64,000 bases of DNA from Candidatus Gastranaerophilales bacterium (lineage in GTDB: Bacteria > Cyanobacteriota > Vampirovibrionia > Gastranaerophilales > Gastranaerophilaceae): contig CALVDX010000001.1 of the NCBI GenBank assembly GCA_944326425.1, forward strand, positions 62,001 through 126,000, read 5' to 3'. Both the position numbers and the translations under genes were made by a program. A model generated the notes under the pieces. It saw nothing but the letters and a program-made list of their open reading frames with translations, was not told the DNA's origin and ran no database searches. The first letter of the stretch is position 1. The number at the start of each line of letters is the position of its first letter. Positions 45,366-54,028 of this stretch are shown here, piece by piece.

Positions 45366-47291
45366 TTGAATAAACAGTATTCAAAGAGAGTAATAAGTAT
45401 AATTTTGGGATTTTTGTTATTAGGCACACTCCCGGGGACTTGTGCTGAGGATTCAAGTGTTGTAGATACTTCCCAATTAAGTGAAACAAGTACAATAAAT
45501 ATCGGTACCCCTGTTCAACCGGTAGAATTTAATACTGTTTATATTAAAGACATAGAAATTTTAGGCTCTAATATTATCCGCCCTGAAAATATAAAAAATG
45601 TAATGCAGCTAAAAAAAGGCGATGTGTACGATGAAGAATTGCTGCAGCAGGATTTGTCCAAAATTTTTAATATGGGTTATTTTACGGATAACATGAAGGC
45701 TATTCCTATACGTTCTGCTGATGATACTGTTACTTTAAAAATTCTTCTGGAAGAAAATATTCCTGTAACTGATTTTACAATTGAAGGAAATACGGTTGTT
45801 TCAACAGAGGAATTAATGCCTTATTTACTTCCATTAAAAGGAAAACCCCAGAACATTACCACTATAAATGAAGCTATTGAAAAAATTAATGATAAATATT
45901 ACTCAAAGGGGTATATTCTCGCACGGATTGATTCTTTTTACGATGATCCGGACGGTGTTCTTAATTTAAGAATAAATGAAGGCCGTATTAATAAGATCAT
46001 GATTGTGGGGAATGAAAAAACAAAAGACTACGTTGTTGAACGTAATATTATGACAGAGCCGGGAACGGTATATAACGAAAATCTGGTAAAACAGGATCTT
46101 GTTAAATTATATTCAACTCAGTCATTTAAAGATGTTAACCGTCAGGTTGATGTAAGTGAAGAAAATCCGGATTTATATGATGTTACAATAGTTTTAAAAG
46201 AACAAAGAACAGCTTCCGTATCCGTAGGCGGCGGTTTGGATTCTGTAACCGGTGTGTTCGGTTCGCTTGGTATTGCAGATAATAACTTCAGAGGATTAAA
46301 TCAAAGGGTATCCTTATCAGGTATGATAGGTACCGGTGTTTTAATGAGCGATGCATCCATAAAAGATCACATGAATTTTCAGGCAGAATTAAGCTTTTTT
46401 GAACCATATTTTTTGAATGCTGATACCTCTTTAATGAGCCGTGTATTTTTCAGAGATTTGGGCAGCTATCAGGTTCCGCTGGCTATTGAACAGCGTCTGG
46501 GTGTTGAAGCAACTGCCTACCATCGTTTGAAATTTAATGAACATTTGCAAAGTACCTTTACTCTGGGGATAGAAAATATTAACTTAAAAGAGGGTGCTGC
46601 TGATACAATTGCTTCTATGTATGCTGCAAATAATATTCCTATATCAAGAAGGGCTGAAGAACTTGCTGATGGGGCATTCTTTAATATATCTCCCGGACTT
46701 ATATATGATTCCAGAGATACGAACATGAATCCCAGAAACGGGGTTTTGGCTTCGGTTAGATTTGATGAAGCACTTGGCTTGACTGATTTTGAAAAAACAA
46801 ACGGCAGACTTTCCGGTATGGTAAAGAAATATGTTCCTATATTCAAAAAGTCTGCATTATCATTTACTGCTAAAGGCGGTTTGAAAATTCACGGTGATGA
46901 AATGCCTGAAGTTATGGCGTATAAGCTGGGCGGCCCGTATTCAATCAGAGGTTTTAAAATTAACGGGGTTGGTACCGGTGAATCTTATATCATGGGTTCT
47001 GTTGAGTTAACTACTCCAATACCGTTTTTTGACAGGCTTAAGTTTAAGTTCTTTGATAATATAAGACTTGCATTCTTCGTTGATGCAGGTAAAATCTTTG
47101 ATCCTACTATTGCTTCAACTCTGTATGACAGGCCGTTGTATGCAATTACAGCCGGTGTAGGGTTAAAAGTTTATGTTCCCGGTGTTGGTCCAATGTCTAT
47201 TGATTATGGTATTCCTCTTACCAATTCCGGTGATTACGGCTCACCGAACGGATACTTTACGTTTGGTGTAGGCGATATGATGTACTACTAA
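45366..47291 (+). CDS. Omp85/BamA-family outer membrane protein
   Basis: This 641-residue protein has a signal peptide (MNKQYSKRVISIILGFLLLG), three POTRA-like domains (about 55-125, 130-205, 207-280; each with a G-N-x-(I/V) motif such as IEGNTVVSTEEL) and a C-terminal beta-barrel with GFKINGVGTGESYIMGSVEL and VGPMSIDYGIPL. It folds barrels into the outer membrane. It starts at TTG after AGGTGAG. Three POTRAs match cyanobacterial Omp85 rather than the five of E. coli BamA. Confidence 0.9.
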   Translation: MNKQYSKRVISIILGFLLLGTLPGTCAEDSSVVDTSQLSETSTINIGTPVQPVEFNTVYIKDIEILGSNIIRPENIKNVMQLKKGDVYDEELLQQDLSKIFNMGYFTDNMKAIPIRSADDTVTLKILLEENIPVTDFTIEGNTVVSTEELMPYLLPLKGKPQNITTINEAIEKINDKYYSKGYILARIDSFYDDPDGVLNLRINEGRINKIMIVGNEKTKDYVVERNIMTEPGTVYNENLVKQDLVKLYSTQSFKDVNRQVDVSEENPDLYDVTIVLKEQRTASVSVGGGLDSVTGVFGSLGIADNNFRGLNQRVSLSGMIGTGVLMSDASIKDHMNFQAELSFFEPYFLNADTSLMSRVFFRDLGSYQVPLAIEQRLGVEATAYHRLKFNEHLQSTFTLGIENINLKEGAADTIASMYAANNIPISRRAEELADGAFFNISPGLIYDSRDTNMNPRNGVLASVRFDEALGLTDFEKTNGRLSGMVKKYVPIFKKSALSFTAKGGLKIHGDEMPEVMAYKLGGPYSIRGFKINGVGTGESYIMGSVELTTPIPFFDRLKFKFFDNIRLAFFVDAGKIFDPTIASTLYDRPLYAITAGVGLKVYVPGVGPMSIDYGIPLTNSGDYGSPNGYFTFGVGDMMYY

Positions 47292-47308
47292 TTTAAGGAG
47301 GTCTATAT

Positions 47309-47758
47309 ATGAAGAAAGTAAAATTGTTTGTTGTAATGGCTGTATTATCATTACTTGCAGCACCGTGTTTTGCTGAAGGACTCGGGTATATTAATTATGA
47401 AAAAGTTATTGCTAATTATGATGCAGCCAAAACTATAGCAAAAGAACTTGATGCAAAGGGCATGGAATTACAGCAGTATTTGATGGACAAGGAAAAAGAA
47501 TTCAAGGCAATTGATACTCCTGTGAAAAAACAAGCGTTTAAAGATAAAATAGCAAACGAGTACAAAGCTAAAGAGGATGCATACATTAAGTATCGTGTAA
47601 CAAAGGAAAAAGAAGTATTTACAAAGATACAAAATGTTGCAAAAGTTATTATGTCGGAACAAAAACTGGATGCGGTTGTCGACATTAAAGCTGTATTCTG
47701 CGGCGGTGTAGATATTACAGATATTGTTATTGAAAGATTAAAAGGAATTAAAAACTAG
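47309..47758 (+). CDS. OmpH/Skp-family periplasmic chaperone
   Basis: This 149-residue protein has a signal peptide (VKLFVVMAVLSLLAAPCFAE), GLGYINYEKVIANYDAAKTI and a long helical middle. Skp holds unfolded outer membrane proteins for the Bam machine, encoded just upstream. AAGGAGG precedes the ATG. Confidence 0.88.
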   Translation: MKKVKLFVVMAVLSLLAAPCFAEGLGYINYEKVIANYDAAKTIAKELDAKGMELQQYLMDKEKEFKAIDTPVKKQAFKDKIANEYKAKEDAYIKYRVTKEKEVFTKIQNVAKVIMSEQKLDAVVDIKAVFCGGVDITDIVIERLKGIKN

Positions 47759-49065
47759 TGCGTGTAATAGATATTATAGAAGCAAAAAAGCAGGGGCGCG
47801 AGCATACAAAAGAAGAGATTGATTTTTTAATTGATTCTCTAATGGATGGTACAGCTGCGGATTATCAGGTTAGTGCCTGGCTTATGGCAGTTTATTTTCA
47901 AGGAATGACAGATGACGAAACGGCATATTTAACTGATGCTATGGTTCGTTCAGGTGAAGTTATTAATCTTGGGGAACTGGCAGGCTCTGTTATTGATAAG
48001 CATTCAACAGGCGGTGTCGGTGATAAAGTTACTATTACTTTAATTCCTCTCCTTGCTGCCTGCGGTGTTCCGGTTGCAAAGCTTTCAGGAAAAGGTCTCG
48101 GGCATACCGGCGGAACGATTGATAAACTGGAGTCTATTCCAGGTTTTAATACGGCACTTTCTATTCCTGATATGATAGCGCAGGTCAAAAAAATCGGGGT
48201 TGCAATCGGGGCGCAAACCCAAAAACTTACTCCTGCTGACGGTAAACTTTACGCACTAAGAGATGTTACAGCAACGGTTGACAGCAGACCGCTTATAGCT
48301 TCATCTGTTGTATCTAAAAAAATAGCCTCCGGAGCGGATAATATTATTTTAGATGTGAAATACGGGGCAGGTGCATTTATGAAAACCCCGGATGATGCTG
48401 TTAAACTCTCTGAGATTATGGTTAAAATAGGCAAAAAACTAAATAAAAACATAACGGCCGTAATTACTTCTATGGATGAACCTTTGGGACGTGCTGTTGG
48501 AAATTCGGTGGAAATAATTGAGGCTATTGAGTTTTTAAAGGGTAATATTACGGATGGTGATATAGCGGAGCTTACGTATGATTTTGCTGCTCTATCACTT
48601 GTGCAGCTTGGTAAATACCCTGATACAGAAAGCGCAAAGAAGTTTATAAAAGAGGTTATATCATCGGGTAAAGCGCTTGAAAAATTCAGGGAGTTAATAG
48701 TAACGCAGGGCGGAGATGCCGGCATTATAGATGATTATACAAAATTCCCTCCGGTAAAATATACTTATGAATTAAAGGCAGATAAAGACGGATATGTACA
48801 ACATATTGATGCCCTTAAGATTGCTTACGGGTGTAAACTTCTCGGTGCCGGCAGAGAAAAGAAGACGGATGAAATTGATTACGGCGTAGGTATTTTCCTT
48901 AACAAAAAGACGGGCGAAACTGTTAAAGCCGGTGATACTCTATGCACAATATATTCTAATGATGAAGCTAAAACACAAAGTGCTGTTAAGTATTGCAAAG
49001 AAGGAATTTTGTTATCTGATACCAAACCTGTGGTACATGATTTAATATATAAAATTATAAAATAA
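47758..49065 (+). CDS. pyrimidine-nucleoside (thymidine) phosphorylase
   Basis: This 435-residue enzyme has DKHSTGGVGDK, SGKGLGHTGGTIDKLESIPG, ALRDVTATVDS and the C-terminal biotinyl-like domain. It splits thymidine or uridine with phosphate for salvage. It starts at GTG overlapping the skp stop (TAGTG). Confidence 0.95.
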   Translation: MRVIDIIEAKKQGREHTKEEIDFLIDSLMDGTAADYQVSAWLMAVYFQGMTDDETAYLTDAMVRSGEVINLGELAGSVIDKHSTGGVGDKVTITLIPLLAACGVPVAKLSGKGLGHTGGTIDKLESIPGFNTALSIPDMIAQVKKIGVAIGAQTQKLTPADGKLYALRDVTATVDSRPLIASSVVSKKIASGADNIILDVKYGAGAFMKTPDDAVKLSEIMVKIGKKLNKNITAVITSMDEPLGRAVGNSVEIIEAIEFLKGNITDGDIAELTYDFAALSLVQLGKYPDTESAKKFIKEVISSGKALEKFRELIVTQGGDAGIIDDYTKFPPVKYTYELKADKDGYVQHIDALKIAYGCKLLGAGREKKTDEIDYGVGIFLNKKTGETVKAGDTLCTIYSNDEAKTQSAVKYCKEGILLSDTKPVVHDLIYKIIK

Positions 49066-49077
49066 AGGCAAATAGAT

Positions 49078-50547
49078 ATGTTTAGACAGAAGATGCAATA
49101 TATGATAAAGTCGGCACCATTAGAGGAACGTCAGGAGCTGGAAGATTTATTGAATGAGATGTCTGATGCCGGCTGGGATTTGTATGGAATGCATGAAGTT
49201 GAAAAAAAAGGCGGAATTTATTTTGATTGCATTTTTTCACGTCCCAGAGAGGACGAAGAACGACATGAATTTGATGATGTTGTAAAAATTAAAAGTTTTA
49301 AAAACCAGATGGAAAAAATGTTTGCATCTACTCTGTCTCCGTATGCAACGTGTAAAGAGCTGCAGGTGAAAATTAAAGAGCAAAAGGAGTTGATTGCCAA
49401 AATTAAATATCAACTGGATAATGATGCCTTTACCCTAAAAGAAAAAGAACTTTTGAATAAACAGCTTTCTGATGAGATGAACAGGCTGGATTTTCTTAAA
49501 TTATCTCTGATAAAAGAAATATCTCCGGATAATATGTATTCCTCACTTTCTCAGGATAAATTTGTTATAAATCTTTCTGAGGAATTAATAGAAACGGTTA
49601 TACAGGATACGGAAGAAAATCTGCTGGCAGAGACTGTTAAAATCCGCCAAAGACTGGCTGATACACTTGGATATGTAATACCTAATATAGTGTTTTCAAA
49701 TGAAGATCCTCTTGAAGCAAATGAATTCAGTATAGTGCTGCATGGAATAGAAGTTTTTAGAGCTTCCGTTTTTCCTGAGAAGGTTTGTATATTTAAAAAC
49801 GAGCTTGAGGGGTATAAGAAGAAAAAAAGTGATATTCATACAAAAGATGCTATTACAGGTAAAGATATTTTCTGGATTGATGAAGAAGTTGCAAGGGATT
49901 TCTGGGTTAATAAACTTACACCTGTACAGTATATTGGCCGTGCTTTAGAGTTTGTATCAGTAAAACAGGTTGATGAAATTCTTGATTATAATGCGGTTAA
50001 CAAGTATATGGAAATAGTTCAGGAAAATAATTCTTTTTTAATTAATAATATTTATCCTGATTATATGTCTGCAGCAGAAATTAAGTATATACTTTCATCT
50101 TTAATAAGAGAAAGGGTTTCTGTTAAAGATATAGTGTACTTGTTTGAAAAAATTAACGATTTTTCATCTGAAGCATCTAAGGACCATTTAATAGAAAAAA
50201 TAAGACTTTCACTTGCAAAACAAATATTAAAGGATATTACAAAAGCAGATGAACCGTTGAAAGTTATAGAACTTTCTTCAAAAACAATTGAACATTTTTA
50301 CGAAGCGTCATTGTGTGCAGAGGATGAAGGGGTTGTAAAAATGGATGGGGCTGATGTTGCAAAGCTGGTTAAAAAAATAAACAAATTGGCAAAAGATGCA
50401 GGAATTGATGAAATTATACTTCTTGCTCCTTACGAAATACGCCACATGACATTCCTGATTTTTGCGGAATTTATAAATAATATTCGTGTTCTTGCATTTG
50501 AAGAACTCGGTCAGGATATAGAAATAGAGACGATTGGTGAAGTTTAA
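49078..50547 (+). CDS. soluble protein with stand-alone FlhA/SctV cytoplasmic domain
   Basis: Residues about 185-489 follow the FlhA cytoplasmic domain block by block: KIRQRLADTLGYVIPNIVFS, IVLHGIEVFRASVFPEK, GKDIFWIDEE, ALEFVSVKQVDEIL, MSAAEIKYILSSLIRERVSV, IRLSLAKQIL, and a final LLAPYEIRHMTFLIFAEF, then EIETIGEV. The N-terminal part has no membrane helices: a small alpha/beta domain (1-55, GWDLYGMHEV, DUF4177-like) and a coiled coil (95-150). Real FlhA has about 325 membrane residues before this domain. It may act as a chaperone-docking decoy or cargo hub. AAAGG precedes the ATG. It follows the phosphorylase. Confidence 0.85.
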   Translation: MFRQKMQYMIKSAPLEERQELEDLLNEMSDAGWDLYGMHEVEKKGGIYFDCIFSRPREDEERHEFDDVVKIKSFKNQMEKMFASTLSPYATCKELQVKIKEQKELIAKIKYQLDNDAFTLKEKELLNKQLSDEMNRLDFLKLSLIKEISPDNMYSSLSQDKFVINLSEELIETVIQDTEENLLAETVKIRQRLADTLGYVIPNIVFSNEDPLEANEFSIVLHGIEVFRASVFPEKVCIFKNELEGYKKKKSDIHTKDAITGKDIFWIDEEVARDFWVNKLTPVQYIGRALEFVSVKQVDEILDYNAVNKYMEIVQENNSFLINNIYPDYMSAAEIKYILSSLIRERVSVKDIVYLFEKINDFSSEASKDHLIEKIRLSLAKQILKDITKADEPLKVIELSSKTIEHFYEASLCAEDEGVVKMDGADVAKLVKKINKLAKDAGIDEIILLAPYEIRHMTFLIFAEFINNIRVLAFEELGQDIEIETIGEV

Positions 50548-50628
50548 ATAAAAACGGAGTTATATTTCAAAATTTTGTTTGCCATTGAGGGTGCAATTGC
50601 TATTTGATAATATATATTTTGTCACAAA

Positions 50629-51852
50629 TTATATTAGAAGTTTGTTTAAATCGGCAATTTGCTTTGTCACATTTTCATCTGCGGGATTAAGTTTGTATGC
50701 TTTTTGTATGGCTTTGTTAGCCCTTTTCAAATTTTTCTTTTCTCCTGTTTTGATATAAAGGCGTTCTTCTGCGTATGAGTTGTATAAATAGGGAATATAA
50801 CTATTTGTAAGTTTTCCGAGTTTATTAAAAAATTTAGCTGACTGTACCATGTAATCTTTTTTGTAACTGATGTAAGCAAAACGTGTTAAACGCTGCACAG
50901 TATTTTCGGGGATATAAAAATCTTTTTCTTTTTTTGCGCGCGGAATAATAAAAGAAACTCTATCAGAGGATTTTTTAGGGATTAATACAGTACTGTTGTA
51001 AATGTTTTCCCTGCCTTCATAAATCCAATCGGGATTGACCATTGTAAGGTTTTCTTTAGCGCTTTTTATTCTGTTTTCCCCTAGAGGATGTGTTCCGTTG
51101 ATAACACTGCCGGATAAGGAGCTAATAAGGGTTAGAGCTTCCATTGCTTCGGAGGGTGAATAACCGGCTTTTATAAGTAAAATTATAGCTTCAGAGTCCG
51201 CCATATATTCCATCATTTGTAAATTATGTTTTAATCGGTTGTATGCAAAAATATTCCCGTCAGTTTGATTAAAAGCGGCGTATGCGGCGGCCGTTCGTCT
51301 TTGGTGTCCTAAAATTTGGTGAGACATTTCGTGTGCAAGTACAAATGCCAGAGCATCGTTGTTATTACCTAAGGAGTCATATAGTGCCGTATTGATATAT
51401 ATAAAGTTGCCATCCATAGTAGCCGCATTAACTTTATCAGGGGTTTTCCTTATGGATATCCGCCAGTTTGCATAATCAAGATTGTTTGCACGTATTAGTT
51501 TTTCTGCAATACGATAGACATTGTAATATTCAACGGATGATTTGCTTGCTAATTTAGGCTTTACTTTAGATTTATATATTTTTTCATCTTCTGCTAATTT
51601 TGTATTAAAATCTTTATCATTTATCTTTTTTTTATATGCAGGAAGAGTTATTAAGCCTGGATCTTTTAAATCTTCAATTGGTTTTATTGATATATCAATA
51701 GTATCAGCGTAATTGGATTTATATATGTTTATTGATTTATAGTAGGTATTGTTTTGTACATCTTTTATTTGATTATCAAGGAATGATGACCCAAAAGCAT
51801 TTGCCGGTAAAGACAAAATGAGTGTTAATAATAGAATAAAAAGCTTTTTCAT
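50629..51852 (-). CDS. secreted M48 metalloprotease with TPR-like tail
   Basis: This 407-residue protein has a signal peptide (MKKLFILLLTLILSLPANAF), the M48 zinc motif VLAHEMSHQILGHQRR (HExxH), a downstream YMADSEA Glu ligand and a C-terminal helical TPR-like region. This is the BepA plan, which surveys outer-membrane protein assembly in the periplasm. The family is clear; a BepA-like role is inferred. Confidence 0.88.
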   Translation of the reverse strand: MKKLFILLLTLILSLPANAFGSSFLDNQIKDVQNNTYYKSINIYKSNYADTIDISIKPIEDLKDPGLITLPAYKKKINDKDFNTKLAEDEKIYKSKVKPKLASKSSVEYYNVYRIAEKLIRANNLDYANWRISIRKTPDKVNAATMDGNFIYINTALYDSLGNNNDALAFVLAHEMSHQILGHQRRTAAAYAAFNQTDGNIFAYNRLKHNLQMMEYMADSEAIILLIKAGYSPSEAMEALTLISSLSGSVINGTHPLGENRIKSAKENLTMVNPDWIYEGRENIYNSTVLIPKKSSDRVSFIIPRAKKEKDFYIPENTVQRLTRFAYISYKKDYMVQSAKFFNKLGKLTNSYIPYLYNSYAEERLYIKTGEKKNLKRANKAIQKAYKLNPADENVTKQIADLNKLLI

Positions 51853-51935
51853 AATTCTTCCGCCTTTCCTGTATACGTTATAATATTTTATGTGAAAAAG
51901 AAGAATTATGCAATCTACTTAGTCTATTTTTTAAG

Positions 51936-51972
51936 AAAACGGACAAATTGATAATCAACTTGCCCGTTTTTC
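51936..51972 (-). terminator. terminator of HU gene
   Basis: A long stem (AAAACGGgCAAgTTGAT-type with two G-U pairs) follows hup on the minus strand and is bounded by a T-rich run. Confidence 0.75.
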
Positions 51973-52018
51973 TATAAATTTACTGCTTGTAAAGCCGACT
52001 CTACCCTACCCGGGAGTC

Positions 52019-52291
52019 TTACTTAACAAGTTCTTTGAAGTTTTTACCTGCAGAGAATGCCGGAACTGTTTTTGCAGGAATTTTAATAACTTGGCTTGTT
52101 CTCGGGTTGCGGCCGGTTCTTGCTGCTCTTTTACGGGCTTCAAAAGTACCAAAACCAACAAGAGTAACTTTTTTACCTTTAGAAACTGTTTTTTGAATAG
52201 TGTCAATCCAAGCTGATAAAACATCTGCGCTTGTTTTTTGTGACAATTTGGTTTTCTTAGAAATCTCTTTTACTAACTCTTCTTTGTTCAT
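52019..52291 (-). CDS. hup: HU-family DNA-binding protein
   Basis: This 90-residue protein has MNKEELVKEISKKTKLSQKT, VTLVGFGTFEARKRAARTGR and NPRTSQVIKIPAKTVPAFSAG, the HU beta-arm. It bends DNA and compacts the nucleoid. AGGAGG precedes the ATG at 52291, so longer frames are rejected. Confidence 0.96.
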   Translation of the reverse strand: MNKEELVKEISKKTKLSQKTSADVLSAWIDTIQKTVSKGKKVTLVGFGTFEARKRAARTGRNPRTSQVIKIPAKTVPAFSAGKNFKELVK

Positions 52292-52450
52292 AATAGCCTC
52301 CTTGAACAATTGTAATACATATAACACCAACCATTTGCATAATTGATATTCTTTATTATACACATATTTCCGGATTTGGCAAGTTTTTTTTCTTAGAAAA
52401 TACCGTGTCTACTAAAATATAGCCTATGTGGGGAGAAAGATTGATATAAC

Positions 52451-53326
52451 TTATTTATAGACGTCCGGATTTAGGCGTGCAAATTTAGTATTTGCGTAAA
52501 AATACTTCAAAATTTGATAACTATTGTACCCTATTTTGGCTAAATTATTTGCGCCATGCTGAGACATGCCCACCCCGTGCCCTTTCTTTTTAACATTTTC
52601 ATCGTATGAAGGTACTGAACGTGTAAAGTTTACGTCCATATTCCAAACTTCTTTTGCAGTAAGCGTTCTGCCGCCTGCTGAAGCAGAATAGTATGCAGGG
52701 ATAACTTTGTTATTACAAATAAGTACGATTCCTTTTGTTGCTTCTACAGCGTTGTTTGTTTGTGCTGTTTCTGCAGAGGCACCGTTATAGACCTGGTCTT
52801 GTTCAGTATCGTTCAAATCGTAGCCATATTTTGCCCGTTTACCCATGTTTGCTACTGCATAGCTGCGTGCCGCAATTGCCTGCGCTTTATGTGCATCAAA
52901 CTCCCAGCTGGAGGGCATTTCCGAGGGAACTACACCCATAAGATATTTCTCAAGTTCAATATCATTTATAACAGTAAGTCCGGCACCTGTATTTACTACC
53001 CTGAAAAATCCGCGGTACCATTTTCTTTTAACAGTTAAGAATCCGTCCGGCGCTGTTTTTATAACGATGTTATCTGTTGGCAGTTTTGTCCATTTTCCGG
53101 CCAGTTTTACTGTCAGATTTCTTCCGTCTGTGCGGAATTCATATCCTTTCATTTTACTCATTGAAAAAAGAAGTTTGTTTGTCCGGACATCAATAACATC
53201 GGCCTGTTGGGAAGCCCCGATATAAGCCCGGTTTGCGTCTGTTAAAAGCCCTATTTTTATTGCATGTGCCGGCATTGCAAAGAATAGAAATATAATTAAT
53301 GTAAAAAAAATCTTTATCAACTTCAT
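52451..53326 (-). CDS. SpoIID/LytB-domain protein (secreted)
   Basis: This 291-residue protein has a signal peptide (MKLIKIFFTLIIFLFFAMPAHA) and a SpoIID domain with GVVPSEMPSSWEFDAHKAQA (catalytic Glu in SEMP), AIAARSYA and the C-terminal GHGVGMSQHGAN. SpoIID is a lytic transglycosylase of denuded peptidoglycan. I start at the ATG at 53326; a promoter ends 7 nt before it. A larger relative lies at 61820. Confidence 0.88.
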   Translation of the reverse strand: MKLIKIFFTLIIFLFFAMPAHAIKIGLLTDANRAYIGASQQADVIDVRTNKLLFSMSKMKGYEFRTDGRNLTVKLAGKWTKLPTDNIVIKTAPDGFLTVKRKWYRGFFRVVNTGAGLTVINDIELEKYLMGVVPSEMPSSWEFDAHKAQAIAARSYAVANMGKRAKYGYDLNDTEQDQVYNGASAETAQTNNAVEATKGIVLICNNKVIPAYYSASAGGRTLTAKEVWNMDVNFTRSVPSYDENVKKKGHGVGMSQHGANNLAKIGYNSYQILKYFYANTKFARLNPDVYK

Positions 53327-53333
53327 ACTATAA

Positions 53334-53362
53334 ATTATACTCCGCGCGTTTTTGCCGGGCAA
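53334..53362 (-). promoter_or_regulatory. strong promoter giving leaderless SpoIID mRNA
   Basis: TTGCCC (53362-53357), exactly 17 bp, then a perfect TATAAT (53339-53334) ends 7 nt before the ATG at 53326. No Shine-Dalgarno is present, so the transcript should start at or next to the ATG. Confidence 0.65.
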
Positions 53363-53419
53363 GCGTAACAATATATAAATAGTATAAAAAACGGAGTTTT
53401 ATATCTTGTATACATAAGT

Positions 53420-54028
53420 TTATAAAAGAGGAGTTACAAGCTTAAGCAAATCGCTAAAAACCGCATCAATACTTTTAGCGGCATTTAAAACTTTAACTCT
53501 TTCGGGTTCCTGCTTTGCAATTTCAAGATATCCGTTTCTTACACGGTTAAAAAACTCCGTGCCGGAGGTTTCCATCCTGTCTTTTTCACTGCCGACTCTA
53601 GCCATAGAGGTTTCTATATCAACATCAAAAACTACCGTTAAATCCGGCTTAAGTCCGCCGGTTGCGAGATTGTTAAGGTAATTAATTTCGTTGAGGTTTA
53701 ATCCGCGCCCGTACCCCTGATACGCAACAGTTGAATCTGTATGACGGTCGCAAAGCACAATTTTACCTTCTAAAACTGCAGGTTTTACTATTTGTTCAAT
53801 ATGCTGCGCTCTGTCTGCAAGGAACAGGAATGACTCACAGCGAGGCGCAATTTCTTCGTCGTAGTTTAAGAGAATTTCCCGGAGTTTCTCTCCGAGTCCT
53901 TTTGCTCCGGGTTCACGGGAGATTAGTACTTCTCTTGATTGCCTTAAATAATCGGCAAGCAAATTAAGCTGTGTTGTTTTTCCGCAGCCGTCCGCGCCCT
54001 CAAATGTTATAAATAAACCTTTTTTCAT
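53420..54028 (-). CDS. tmk: thymidylate kinase
   Basis: This 202-residue kinase has FEGADGCGKTTQLNLLADYL (P-loop), SREPGAKGLGEKLRE, CDRHTDSTVAYQGYGRGL and MARVGSEKDRME (lid). It makes dTDP from dTMP. It overlaps the stop of the upstream decarboxylase gene by one base (TAATG). Confidence 0.96.
   Translation of the reverse strand: MKKGLFITFEGADGCGKTTQLNLLADYLRQSREVLISREPGAKGLGEKLREILLNYDEEIAPRCESFLFLADRAQHIEQIVKPAVLEGKIVLCDRHTDSTVAYQGYGRGLNLNEINYLNNLATGGLKPDLTVVFDVDIETSMARVGSEKDRMETSGTEFFNRVRNGYLEIAKQEPERVKVLNAAKSIDAVFSDLLKLVTPLL

Noticed and set aside
49078-50547. Calling the gene a truncated flhA
   Set aside because: It has its own N-terminal alpha/beta domain and coiled coil, a good ribosome site and no membrane-half remnant upstream.
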